The notes under the pieces: generated by a model | Seen by the model: only the letters and a program-made list of their open reading frames with translations | Told to the model about the DNA's origin: nothing | Databases searched by the model: none | Source: Ctenosaura bakeri | Taxonomy: Eukaryota > Chordata > Lepidosauria > Squamata > Iguanidae | DNA length: 64,000 nt | NCBI GenBank assembly: GCA_948474755.1 | Contig: CAOLHI010000562.1 | Span: 806,001-870,000, forward strand | Direction of reading: 5' to 3' | Translations under genes and position numbers: made by a program | Part shown: positions 33,721-44,952 of the stretch, piece by piece | Numbering within the stretch: position 1 is the first letter of the stretch | Layout of the letters: the number at the start of each line of letters is the position of its first letter

Positions 33721-34810
33721 TCCAAGCTCCACCACTGACTCTGAGTTTTGAAAGTGTTCCAAATTCAGATTCAAGGGAAATTATCTGCACAAAGAAATAA
33801 TTCAATCTGCTTATGCTTCAGTCACAAACAAACCTGTGAGACATCTTCAGCAAGGACTTTTGCCACCTGTCCTTTGTCTTAGACACACAGGTATGCACAC
33901 ATGAATGATGAAGTCAGGACTCAGAGCATCATTACACAACAGATCTAAACACTGTTGCTCAACAAAATGGGGGTGGGGAAGCTACTTTAAATATTGGGAA
34001 ATTAGCATAAGCATGGATTAGAAATCCAAATGTGTGGATTTTTTTACAACTTTTACTCTTAATGCAGGTGTTACCCAAGATTAAGAACAGCTTGGTTAGT
34101 GTAGTTTCTCACCAACTCCTCTAGATGCTACATGAATTCATATACTACATGCACCAATCGCGTGAGTGAAATGGGACCAACACAGGAAAGTGTGGTTGAA
34201 ATCCTTTGTAATTCCACATGTGAAACTAACACTATGCAGAGCTATTTACATAATACACAGCCAATGAAATTCTACTCCATAACCATTCCATGCTTGGTGG
34301 AGAGCAGAGGAATCACATAAACATTTGGCAATGTCCCTATAGCCAAATGCAAAACAATTAAGTTATCTGTTGAGGTCTGCTAAGATTAAGTTAGATGCTT
34401 CTGTGAACCCCTCACCCCTAGCCCAATCTTTATGAAACATGAAATGATAGTGGGGGGAGCTCCAGTGGCTATATGGTAGGTCTCGGGGGAGGAAGGCTTT
34501 TGGTTCCTGGAAGGGGTAAGGAATACCAACCTCTACTGCGACCACAAATAACTAGGGCAAAATTAACTTACGCTGCATATGCCACTAGCGTGATGCCAGC
34601 CAGTCTTAACCACTCCTTCGCTCTGAGACTGGAACCAGATTGGGACCAAACAGAGGAAGAAAAGAAAGTCCAGGAAAATTCTTGACAATATGACTGGACT
34701 CAACTGAACTGGCTATGCAAACCAAGAACAATAGAAAACTGGATAAGTCATTAGTGCTATGCAAAGCAAAAGATATCATGATAGTTGTTCAGGTGGCATT
34801 TGAACACAAG
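33721..34810. other. intergenic DNA, nothing recognised
   Basis: No gene or named repeat is recognised. Short frames here have no domain. Confidence 0.4.
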
Positions 34811-35013
34811 GGCCTTTTTCTGCCCTACACTGTTATAGTCCTATTATTCCACTTTCAACATTCTATGGAGTTCTAGGGTTTGTAGTTTAGGGAGGGGTCT
34901 TTAGAATTCTCAGCCAGTAGACCTCTTGGGCCTCAGTAAACTACAAACCCCAGAATTCCACAGAATGTTCAAAGCAGAATAATAGCACTATAACAGTATA
35001 GTACAGAAAGGCC
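34811..35013. mobile_element. palindromic TIR MITE, long-core variant
   Basis: GGCCTTTTTCTGCCCTACAC at the left and its complement at the right (ending ACAGAAAGGCC). The core carries the extra segment TTAGAATTCTCAGCCAGTAG, then CTCTTGGGCCTCAGTAAAC, which is also seen at 44751-44952 and within the Helitron. Confidence 0.85.
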
Positions 35014-36469
35014 CAAGGACCTCCCTAAGGGATGAAGAAATTTCAGGATTAGGTCATATTTACCACTAAGCCTTTGAACTGGCCAATTTAAAAGTATCCT
35101 CATATTTGCTGACTGGCATGGACGTCTGGCGGGCATTTTTAGTTTTACCAGGATGAATTCAAGGAGTTCCTAGTGAATAGTGATAGGTTGGTTTAGATCT
35201 TATATCATATACTGGGATTACACTGGAATCTTCCATGAAATAGAAAGTAAGCAGAACATAATTGGGTAAGGTGTATATTTTTGTGGGTGTCCTAAATGGT
35301 GAATAGATGGATGTTTGGCTTATTATAGTTACGTCCAACTTACATAGTCAGGACATAATTTAAAAGAGCAGTGTTCCAGAATAAATTCTGCAAAATTAAA
35401 ATCCAAGCAACAGAAAGACAGACTTGAAACATGACATTTAATTATTATAGTAAATGTTAAACAGTGCCAGTATTACAACAAACTACAGTTGCAGACAAAA
35501 GCCTGAAGGTAAGTGCAGACATTATTTACTAAAGTCAGGGATGTGGGTGCTGCAGGAGAAATGTGGAGAGCAGGTAGCCAAGCAAATCCCATAATAAAAA
35601 AAGAGAAATATTAGAAGAGAACATCCTAGGCATTTGATGCCTGTACACTAAAGTGCAGAGTATAGGAAACAAGATGAGCTTGAACTTCTAATACAGGAAG
35701 ATAAATATGATTTAATGAGTATATTCAAGACTTGGTGAAATGTCTGCCATGATTGCAGTGCAGCAATTGAAGGATATAATGTGTTCAAATATATGTATAC
35801 ACACACACACACACACACAGAACAGAAAGGCAAGTGGAGTCATATATGTCAAAAGTGCATAGACTTGCACAGAAATCAAAAGACAACGAATGAAGTAGTT
35901 CTATCCTATGGAGAACGTTTGGATCAAAATAAATGGAGAAAGAAAGAAAAACAACAAGGTAATTAGAGGCTTACTAGAGATTGCAGAGCCAGGAACAAAT
36001 TATTTTCCTCAGGGGAAAACCATATTACAGTACTTTCATGGAAGCAAAAATAAGTAGTAATAAGGGTTTTCACTCATCCTGTTCCCTGTTAGAACAGTTA
36101 TGGGACCCCATAGATCTCTGGATGATTTGTACTAGACCAGCAAGGATTTCTTCCTCTCAAACTTCTAAAGGTTGTGACAACAAATTGATTTCCCTGCTAC
36201 ACAGGAAGTTACAATGGTGAAAAGAAAAATAGTTGGCAGTAACCAAGATTGTAGGCTCTATTCACTTATGGTTTTCTAAGCAACCCCCCTTTGCCAGGCT
36301 CAAAGTTGTTTAATTCAGTATGTATATCAGTTGGTAGATGTCAGAATCCTAATAAAAATAATAACAAAAGTAAATCCTGCAAGACCCCTTTCCCTGGGAA
36401 CTAAGCTTTGGATTCCAACCAATTCCTGGCATCTTGGCAATTCACAAACTGGAGGAAGGAGTCAAGGAG
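35014..36469. other. intergenic DNA with a CA tract
   Basis: (CA)n at 35796-35819. No gene or clear repeat otherwise. Confidence 0.4.
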
Positions 36470-36641
36470 TTGTTGTTGTTGTGCACCTTCAAGTTGTTTC
36501 CAACCTACAGTGACCTTAGGGCAAACCTATCATGGAGTTTTCTGGGGCCAGGAGCCAAGGTCACCCAGTGGGTTTCGATGGCAGAGTGGGGAATTGAACC
36601 CTGGTTTCCAAAGCTCAAACCACTGCACCATGCTGGCTCTC
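36470..36641 (-). mobile_element. Sauria-type SINE, near full length
   Basis: Starts with (TTG)n tail GTTGTTGTTGTTGTGCACCT and ends with GCTGGCTCTCC, the reversed 5' end. It is flanked by CAAGGAG and CAAGGAA, a probable target duplication. Confidence 0.85.
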
Positions 36642-36741
36642 CAAGGAATTGACCATATTTGATTTCATCTTAAAGGGTTTGTCAGTGAAATCAAAATAGT
36701 TACACTGGTGGAAAGCAATCCTGTGATTTTGAAAGTCTTGA

Positions 36742-36919
36742 CCCATTTCCACAATGGCCTGTTCTAGCACTATGATTCCACTTTCAACATCCTATAGAAT
36801 CTTGGGGTTTGCAGCTTCGGGAGGGGCCGACCAGCCCCTCCTGAAGCTGCAAACCCAAGGATTCCATAGGATGTTGAAAGCGGAATCATAGCGCTAGAAC
36901 AGGCTACTGCGGAAATGGG
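36742..36919. mobile_element. palindromic TIR MITE, full copy
   Basis: CCCATTTCCACAATGGCCTG at the left, complementary CAGGCTACTGCGGAAATGGG at the right, and central GGGAGGGGCCGACCAGCCCC. Both flanks contain TTGA. Confidence 0.85.
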
Positions 36920-37532
36920 CTTGATCTTATGTCTAGCTTATACCAAACTTGCCCCTTGGATGTAAAAGCAAGCTCATTTCGGTAAGTTCAGCAAAATTGT
37001 CAGTAGAAGTCTATGGCTAGGTAAACTACAAGAGCGATAGATGTATTTATCTTTTCTTTTAAAGAGGTTGAGCACACTCAAAGGCAAATGCAAAATTAAA
37101 TCAAAATCGACAACAGAGTGATACCTTTACTGGCCAACCAAAATGCAGAAAATATCTTGCTAATGGACTGCGACTTAATTCTTTGATATTTTTACTCCAA
37201 CAAAGTTAAAACTCTTTAATTTTGACTACAATTGCCAAGATTTACCTATCTAGCACCTGATTTTTTCCCCATTTCTTGAGAAATTCAGTGTTCTCTGCCT
37301 AAGGAAGAGGCAGGTGGTTTTGCAAAGGACAGAGGCAGCCTCAATCTTAAGGGAAGTTACTTTTCTGTTGCTAATGGTGTTGAAATTTGATTACCTGTAT
37401 TTTACTGCCCTTTATCCCCAGGTCCCCACAAGGCCAAGAAGGGGAGTGGCCCCTGCCTTGTATTGCTATCCCTCTGTATCATCTTATGTGACAGCAAAAA
37501 TAACATCTGGGACAAAATGCAGGCCTATGATT
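36920..37532. other. intergenic DNA with an inverted repeat arm
   Basis: 37116-37146 (ATACCTTTACTGGCCAACCA) is the reverse complement of 38578-38610, so copies of one repeat lie in opposite orientation on either side of the solo LTR. Nothing else is recognised. Confidence 0.4.
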
Positions 37533-38492
37533 TGCTACCCTGGGTTCTGGGGTCCAGTGGGGGACACCCCAATGTGCTCCAAATAATGGGGAATGGTAAT
37601 TAACCAGAGCACAAGCTGTAGCACTACAAGAGGCAGGGTAACCTAGCGAGATCTTTTTACCCAATGTTTACGGGGTCAGGCCAAGCCAAAAACCAAGCAA
37701 AATTGTCTAATAAATGATTTTATTGAGGGGAATTCACTCATGCATGCATACAAGATACACACAATCACACATTCACACAAGAGCTAGCTGAAAGAGAAAG
37801 GGAGGAAAAATTATAGAGAGGCTGAGGGATTTGGGGGGATTTATAATTACCAGTCCAGAAGAGTAGTGAAGAGCAGAAATGTATTTTGGCTTAGGTAGGA
37901 ACTAAGGGCAGTTCTCACTCAGGAGCCAGATGGACAGAGTGATGGGTAGACATTCAAGAGACTGCCCTGGGCCTCCTCAAAGTGGGGTGTTTGTACCCTG
38001 AAAACGGCTTGTGGCTGTGAAGGTTCCAGATGTAAGACAAAGGGAACCTGTTGTGGACAATGAGTCTTTCGCCTGTTGATGGGCTTAGTGCTTTGATTGA
38101 CAAAGACATGATGGATGTTGTAATAGCTGTCTATTGTGGGTGCTGTGGGGACAGATGAAAGAATCCAGGTGTACAAGGGATGGATATCTGTCAATCAGTG
38201 TCCTGGTGGACTCCTCACAGTTGGATTCCCTGGAAAATTCCAGCTTCTATTTAAGCCTATTATCCACAGGAATGGTGTGTATTTGCCTGACAAGTGACTC
38301 AGTCTCACCTGGAGGAATTTTGGAGCTGACTTCTCACATTTACAGTCAAATTCTTTCCCTCACTAAGTTTGACCTCTCTGTCACCTCTCAGGCTTGAATC
38401 TGATATCAGAGCCAACAAAATGTGCTGCCAATTAGGTATGGTGTCCAGCCAAACCATACTGACACTGGGGACCCCCAAAGCAGGGCCTTACA
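37533..38492 (-). mobile_element. solo LTR of an endogenous-retrovirus-like element
   Basis: On the minus strand it begins TGTAAGGCCC and ends CAGGGTAGCA, and it is flanked by GATT on both sides (37529-37532, 38493-38496), a 4-bp target duplication. It carries a TATA-like TTAAATAG (plus-strand 38247-38254) and an AATAAA (37718-37723). The related fragment at 56282 diverges at exactly the same TG(C/T)TACCC edge, confirming the border. No gag, pol or env is present. The 4-bp duplication suits gamma/epsilon-type elements; that class is an inference. Confidence 0.75.
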
Positions 38493-38951
38493 GATTTTAA
38501 CATCATCATTTTTCTTCTCGTCTATGATTTTTAACAACTTTGCCTGATGAAGAATCCAAGCGTTGAAAGTTGCATTTTCTGCGTTTTGGTTGACCAATAA
38601 AGATATCTTTCTTTTTTAGATTTTGGATTTTGTTGTATTTTTGTATGCCTGGCCCACATGGCCACACCCTGTATAAGTTTCCTGAAAAATTAAAATATCT
38701 GTTTCTTCATCTTAAAACTCTCCAAAAGAGATTTAGTTTTTTAAAAAAATATATGAAATACATGCCAGATTTTCACTGCTGTTCAAAAGTCAAGCAGTGT
38801 TTGAACCTCATCAGTTTCTCAGGGGAGAACATTCCACAATTGCAATGCCATATGACTGCTCTCATCCTTACCAATCCCAGAGGAACATGGAGAAGGGCCT
38901 CAGATGTTGACTTGAAGTCAAAAGGAAACACATAGGGGATGTTTTTTTTTG
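38493..38951. other. intergenic DNA with a repeat arm
   Basis: 38540-38620 holds TGCCTGATGAAGAATCCAAG, then TTTTGGTTGACCAATAAAGA, a phrase common in amniote interspersed repeats and inverted relative to 37116-37146. No gene is seen. Confidence 0.4.
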
Positions 38952-39296
38952 GCTACTATATCAAAATCAAAGTTTGTGAGTGATCTTGTCTGTCTGCATC
39001 AGGCAGGCGCAGACCTCATATGATTGGCTGTGTGAGGTGAGATGATCTCATATGATTGGCTAGCTGTGAAGATTCTATGGAATCTTGGGGTTGACAGCTC
39101 AGGGAGGGGCTTTTAGAATTCTCAACCAGAGAGCTCTGAATAGGCCGGTTGCTATGGAAACAAGGTCTACAGCAGGTCCCTCGTGAACCCAACCTCTGTA
39201 TGTTAACACCTCCGAATACAGACTCAATTGGGGAATATGGGCAAAAGTTACCAATGAGAAAATAAAATCCTGGGCGACACCAGGTAAATACACTAG
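38952..39296 (+). mobile_element. non-autonomous Helitron, copy 2
   Basis: Starts CTACTATATCAAAATCAAAG and ends CACTAG before a T. The 3' hairpin CCTGGGCGACACCAGG has a perfect 5-bp stem. Two direct ATCTCATATGATTGGCT-like units lie together here, whereas copy 1 has a LINE tail between them. It includes GATTCTATGGAATCTTGGGG and AATTCTCAACCAGAGAGCTC from the MITE core. Confidence 0.75.
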
Positions 39297-40124
39297 TGAC
39301 TTATAAGGGTTGAAACAAACACCTTAATTTTCCTGGAAATAAGTTAGTAACCATTGAATCATTTCTATTACACGCTCTATGCCAGTGATTCTCAAGCTAT
39401 CTAATAGTGGGGGATTCCCCCTTCCCCATGTGACAGGAACCTATGCCATATTGGTCCCTCTTGGGTTTCTTTTGACTTGTACCTTGTCTGGATTCACTTT
39501 CAGATTGCTCTCAGGAACATTCAGTCCACTACCAGCCTCAGACATCAGAGCTGTCATGAAAAAGGCAGAGCACTATATTGTCAGCATACTGATGATGACC
39601 TTGATTCATCATAATTACCTGTCCGAGGAGGAGGAAACAGTGCCAAAACAAGACAGAGACAGAAGTGACTTGCTGCAAAGGTAAACACACAACCAGTCCT
39701 GGACCAGGACAGTGGTGCTGATTTAGAGGTAGCTGGAGTTTGAAGTCAGAGCTAGCAATCCTGCACATGAGATGGCAATAGTATGATGCTTCAGCACTGC
39801 CCTGGAAAACAGCCAGAACTTTGCAGTCTGACACAGAAAAAGATAAGATCAAACCTCTGCCCTGAGTACTGAACTGATTAGCTAAGGGCTGGAGCCACTT
39901 TATGCAGCTGCAGGATTCTTCTGAGCAGTGCAGCTTCCAGCAGCAGGTATTTTTCCAAGGAAAGTTTTTTGACCCAATCCTTCGAGAAGCCCAGATTTTA
40001 CTCGTTGAAATTTGGTAGTAGATCCTTTAGGGTCCTGGGCTCAGGTACCATTCAGTAGACTCAGGAAGGACCAGGCAGAGAATCAATCTCTTTAGCATTA
40101 CTATTGCTTGAGGCCCTTGCATTG
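39297..40124. other. intergenic DNA, nothing recognised
   Basis: The 39379-39684 frame has no known domain. The sequence near 39384 (CCAGTGATTCTCAAGC) loosely resembles a hAT end, but nothing follows to support it. Confidence 0.35.
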
Positions 40125-40325
40125 AAGGAAGAGTCTTGTGGCACCTTGATATCCTAACAAATTTTATTTGGCATAAGTGTAGCCTCTGCAGACAGACATT
40201 TGTGCACATGCTGGTAACCCATGAATCAGGAGACATGGGCTGCATTCCACAAAAGCTTAATCAAACTTGTTAGTCTTTCAGGTGCCAAAACACTTTGCTT
40301 TTTATGCTGCAGCAGACTAGCATGG
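40125..40325. mobile_element. palindromic repeat with GTGGCACCTT ends
   Basis: Begins AGAGTCTTGTGGCACCTTGA and ends with TAGTCTTTCAGGTGCCA, with TTGGCATAAG and AAAGCTTAATC as inner arms. This palindromic interspersed repeat is widespread in amniotes. A fragment of it is at 58405-58482. Confidence 0.6.
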
Positions 40326-41424
40326 CTAGTGCCCCTTGCCCCATAAATTTTGGCACTCAAAGGCTCCTGGTCCACCTAAGCCAAAATCTTCAAGCCAACT
40401 GCAGCAGTCCAAATCAGCATGAAAGTATATAATTTTGTCCATGGTATTTTGTAAGCTGGTCACCACAATTTTCTGTGGCAAAGAAAAAACCCTTCTGAAT
40501 AAACCTTGCCAAGAAACCCCATAATAGGGTCACCTTAGTGTGTGGCCATTGATATGTTATTTAGGCATTTTTGGTTTTGGCTGTGCTCAGTTTCTGAAAT
40601 GCTGGAAGTTTACAAGATTCTGTACTATGATTATATATTTTTATCTGCATAATTTATCAAAATGGAAAATTTTAGCTTTTGATTGTAGTAACTAAAAATA
40701 TTAATTTTTACAGAAACATAACACCATCGCTAATCTCCAGTTTTGTTTTAGGACTGGATGAATCTTTTTTGGAAGTTATCAGCATAAAGGAGATACTGCA
40801 GACCCACTGAATGGATTATGGGATGCTAGAGAAGAGCCTAAAGGTCTGTATCCAACAAAATGCTAGTGGAATGAAATTTCAAGCCAGCATAGCTACACTG
40901 GATTACATGGTTGCACTAGTATTTGTACAGGGGATTGCACACATATTTGTATAATCTCTTGCGTGATCCTTGTTAGAAGTGCAACCATGCTTAGCACTGG
41001 AGAACCCAGAATACCTCACAGTGGGACAACAGTGATAGAGTTAATTAGTTAGTTAGAGTGACCCGAAGTGTCCACCTTCTAGTATCTACCTATCCTGAAC
41101 CCTCTGTGATGTAAACTGATACTCTTAAGGTTTTCTCTGCCTCTTCTCTTTGACCTCTTCCTTCTTCTTCCCAGGAGTCCTTCCTGAGAATGCAGACTGG
41201 ATAGCCCTCAGTAACTTTCCTTTCTTAGTATGGAGTTCCTTCAATAAAGCTTTAATTTCTTTTCTTTTAAGCCATAGTGTCTTGCTCCTTAACTAGCTCC
41301 ACTGCTCTGCTGTAAATAGGCACTTGCTAACAATCCCTTGTGCATTTGGTTCCACAATCACTTGCCAAGAAGAACCTGCATTAGATACCCCCTTGTACTA
41401 ATTGCGAAAATGTGCCACCATTAA
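40326..41424. mobile_element. intergenic DNA with a SINE scrap and an LTR-like end
   Basis: 40470-40545 is a Sauria-type SINE piece (CTGAATAAACCTTGCCAAGA). 41000-41331 resembles the R/U5 part of an LTR: AATAAAGCTTTAATTT near 41244, then TGCTCCTTAACTAGCTCC and a CTAACA end. The 5' border is not found, so the LTR call is weak. Confidence 0.3.
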
Positions 41425-42450
41425 TATATTTCACAGAATCATGGAATCATAGAGTTGGAAGATACCACAAGGGTCATCCGGTCCAGTCTGTTGCCATGCA
41501 GGAACACAATAAAAGCACTCCCAACAGATGGTTATCCATCCTCTGCTTAACAACCTTCAAGGGAAGAGAATCCACCACACTCTGAGGCAGTATACTCCAC
41601 TGTCAAACCACTCTTACCGTCAGGAAGTACTTCTTAACGTTTAGATGGAATCTCTTTTCCTGTACTTTTAAACCAATGCTCCATGTCCTGCTCTCTGGAG
41701 CAGCAGAAAACAAGTTTGCTCCATCCTCCATATGGAATCATTTCAAATATATCAACATGCCTATCATATAACCTCTTAACCTTCTCTTCGCGAGGCTTAA
41801 CACACCTAGCTTCCTAAGCTTCTCCTCATAAGACATGGTTTCCAGATCCCTTATCATTTTGGTCACTCCTTCTGGACGCATTCCAGCTTCCCAATATCAT
41901 CTTTGAGTTGTGGTGTCCAGAACTGGGCATAGTCTTCCAGGTGGGGTGTAACCAAAGTGGAATAGAGTAGAGCAGACACTGTACATTGATGCAGCCTAGA
42001 ATTGCATTGGCTTTTTTAGCTGCCACAGCATACTGCTGATTCATGTTCAGCTTGCAGTGAACTAAGAATCCTAGATCCTTTACACATGTACTGTGAACAA
42101 GCCTGGTGTCATCCATCTTATATCTGTGCATTTCATTTTTTCTGCCTACATGTGGTACCTTACATTTCTTCCTACAGAAATTCATTTTGTTAGTTTTGGT
42201 CCAGCTCTCTAATCTGTTAAGGGAACTTTGAATTCTGATCTTGTCTTCTAGGATACTAGCTACCCCTCGTGATTTGGTGTCATCCGCAAATTTGATAAGA
42301 ATGCCCTCTATTTTCTCCTGTTGAATAGCACTGGGCCCATGACAGAACCTTGTGGCACCCTGCTAGTCACTTCTCTCCAGGATGAAAAGGAGCCATTGGT
42401 GAGCACCCTTTGGATTCAGTCAATCTACCAATTTGTCACTGGATACAGGC
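41425..42450 (-). mobile_element. CR1 LINE, long 3' fragment with ORF2 C-terminus
   Basis: About 1 kb, the longest CR1 here. It starts with CACAGAATCATGGAATCATA, then the standard 3' blocks. The minus frame 42185-41826 includes CKVPHVGRKN, CVKDLGFLV and AVAAKKANAILGCI, as in the end of CR1 ORF2. The GC-rich TIR element at 42454 abuts its upstream end with a TAA duplication. Confidence 0.85.
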
Positions 42451-42453
42451 TAA

Positions 42454-42927
42454 GGCCCTTTTCACACGCGGGCGGCGGAACAGGGCAAGCCACGCCAAAA
42501 TGGGGCTTACCTTGTTCCATCGCTGCACGGAGCAGCGCATTTCACTGCTCTACACGCAGCAGCGTCCTGCGGCGTCCTTGGTGCCCAGCAGCACCCAAAA
42601 TGGCGGATTTTGACTGGCAGAGCCTCTCTGCCAATCGGAGAAGCTCACCAGCCGGAAATCCCACTCCCTGCCTGATCTGCAGGGACGCCCTTTTGTGCTA
42701 TACGGGCACTGCGATGGAGCTGGACGGGGCTGGACGCCCCATGCCTTTGAAAAACCACATAAAATGTGGTTTTTCAAAAGTACGTGGCGACGCCACTTGC
42801 GGGCACCCGACCGTGCATTGGCGTGTGGATTTACTCGTGAGTAATCCACCCCAATTCGCGTAACGGTGTAGACAACCTCCACGGAGGTCGATCTACACCG
42901 TTTTTTTAACCCCATGTGAAAAGGGCC
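42454..42927 (-). mobile_element. GC-rich TIR transposon, full length with TAA duplication
   Basis: Ends are GGCCCTTTTCACACGCGGG and CCCATGTGAAAAGGGCC, flanked by TAA at 42451-42453 and 42928-42930. Orientation is inverted relative to 54960. Hairpins: 42745-42780 (TTTGAAAAACCACAT arm) and 42611-42635 (TTGGCAGAG arm). AAAATGGCGG is at 42597-42606. No transposase. Confidence 0.85.
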
Positions 42928-43139
42928 TAAAAAGTAAAGAGAAAAGAATCTTGAAGAAAGTGGAATGATGAAGAAACAAAATCATGCAAAGAAACATCAA
43001 AGGAAAAGTTAGAAGCGTATCACTGAAACTGTAATAGTATCCAAAAAGCTAAGAGAACTTGAAGAAGGAAGAAGTTAGTAGCTGTCTGAATTACTGTATC
43101 AAAGGCAAAGAAAGGTTGGAAAGAAGTACAGCATATTCT

Positions 43140-43645
43140 TTTTAAAAGATATTTTTATTAAACACTAAACATTCAAATGTATAAAATAACAAATAAGGGT
43201 TTCCAAAGAACACACAAAAACAAAAATTAAAAAACACATTCCAAAGTACACATAAGTAAAATTAAATTAAATTAACTAATCTAAACACTAAGCATCTAAA
43301 ACTACACAACATTAGAAGGGTTAAGACTAGTTTAAGTTTGAGTCTCTCAGTTGATGGTTGTAAGTGAAAGTATTGCCAACCTTCTTCTTAGTTACTAATA
43401 AGTATCATAGTGTAATGATATTGTAGATGAAGCTATAGTAAAACTTTAAAAGTTAATTTTATATAATTAGTTTGTGTTAATAAAACTAATATCCATGTGT
43501 TAAAAATTATCACTATCTACAATCACACCTTAAATTTCTAAAAACTTCCCCAATGCTTAGTGAAAAATATCATGACCATCTCAATCCTTTTAAAAAAATA
43601 CTCATCAATCCATCTTTCAACATCAAACTTGGTTTATCCATCTCA
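43140..43645 (-). mobile_element. 5'-truncated retroposon (probable L1 3' end) with 16-bp target duplication
   Basis: The AAGTACAGCATATTCT word occurs at 43124-43139 and 43646-43661, flanking a ~506-base AT-rich insert. The insert starts with a T-rich run TTTTTAAAAGATATTTTTAT (reversed A-tail). The TSD length and tail indicate target-primed LINE insertion; L1 is the best guess from composition. Confidence 0.75.
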
Positions 43646-43661
43646 AAGTACAGCATATTCT

Positions 43662-44750
43662 GATTCTTTTATGACAGTACAATTGGAAGTATTATAAGTT
43701 AAGAGTAGTCAGAATGGAGTGGGGAATAAAACAAATTGGAAAGGATCCAGAAGACAATTAGTAAGAAAGTAAGACACTGGGAACAAAGTGCTTAAGAGCA
43801 TTAGAATGAAAAGGAAGAAGAGCAACTGGAGGATAGAAAAACACCAACTAACAGAAGCCTTTTTTTCAAAAAAGCAGGAGACATGCGATCTATGAGCCAT
43901 AAATATCCCTCTGCCTTTCTCCATGGAGCACCCTGCACAGCCTAAGTCGCCACCACTGTGAGAAGAAAGGAGAGAACATCAAGAAGGCAGTGAGGTCCAC
44001 CCAGCAAAGTACAGCAGTCAGAGCAATGATTCCTCCTTAGGAAGAAAGCTCTAGCCAAACTATTATGTTATTTGGTGTCTGGCTTGTGTGTCTCCCCGTC
44101 TATCCACTACCTTCCTGAGGCTTCTCCTTTCTCCTCAGGGACACACGATCAGATTGCTCAAAGGGAGATGATAGGAGCTTCCGGGAAAGGAAACAGAGGT
44201 TGTACTTTTAATGCATTCACTCCTAGGCAGGGCTGCCATCTGTGTGTGTTCAGTGTGTTTATCCTGTGTGCATGTGTGGTGCATGCTTTTGTGTATCCCA
44301 TGCTTGTGTGAGATGAAATGGGAGCCTGGAATATGTACATGGATGTGTACCTAGAGCTGTATGCTTTAAAACTTTTGTATACTGTGAACTCTTAACTGTT
44401 TGTTTTAACTGTTCTAAGTTACCTTAAGTCCTAAGGTGTTAATAATATGCCCCTCCAGACAGGTGATTTTAGTGACAAAACAAAATTCTGGCAGCAATAC
44501 TATTTAGAACAGTTTTTCTTGGGGTTTGTTCATGGTCTACAAGTTTGTAAACTCCATCTTCAAGAGAGATCAAGGATCTCAGCAAAATCACTTCTTAACT
44601 CCAACTGCAGTCTTCCACGTTCAACCTGAAGCTGGGTGTAGGACAGAGGTACTGATAGTAGGCCCTCAGAAAAATTACGTTTCATCACACTGGTGCCTGT
44701 AACCGCAGAAAAGACACAAATATGCCTTACTAAGGGGACAGTGTGTCATA
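43662..44750. other. intergenic DNA with a TG-rich tract
   Basis: Degenerate TG-rich stretch at about 44235-44310. No gene is recognised. Confidence 0.4.
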
Positions 44751-44952
44751 GGCCATTTCCGCAGTACATTGTGATAGCGCTATTATTCCACTTTCAGCCT
44801 GCTGTGGAATTCTGGGGTTTGTAGTTTACTGAGGCCAAAGAGCTCTCTGGCTGAGAATTCTAAAGGGCCCTTCCTCAACTGCAAACCCCAGGATTCCATA
44901 GGAGGCTGAAAGTGGAATAACAGCGCTATAACAGTGTAGTGTGGAAAGGGTC
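44751..44952. mobile_element. palindromic TIR MITE, long-core variant
   Basis: GGCCATTTCCGCAGTACATT at the left and AGTGTAGTGTGGAAAGGGTC at the right. The core has CAAAGAGCTCTCTGGCTGAG and AATTCTAAAGGGCCC, the same extra segment as in 34811-35013 but in the opposite orientation. Confidence 0.85.

Noticed and set aside
37919..38194. 91-codon minus frame as a viral protein fragment
   Set aside because: It lies wholly inside the solo LTR, which should not carry gag/pol/env, and shows no known domain.
42321..42863. 180-codon plus-strand frame
   Set aside because: It crosses from a reversed CR1 into the MITE at 42454, so it is a chance fusion of repeats.
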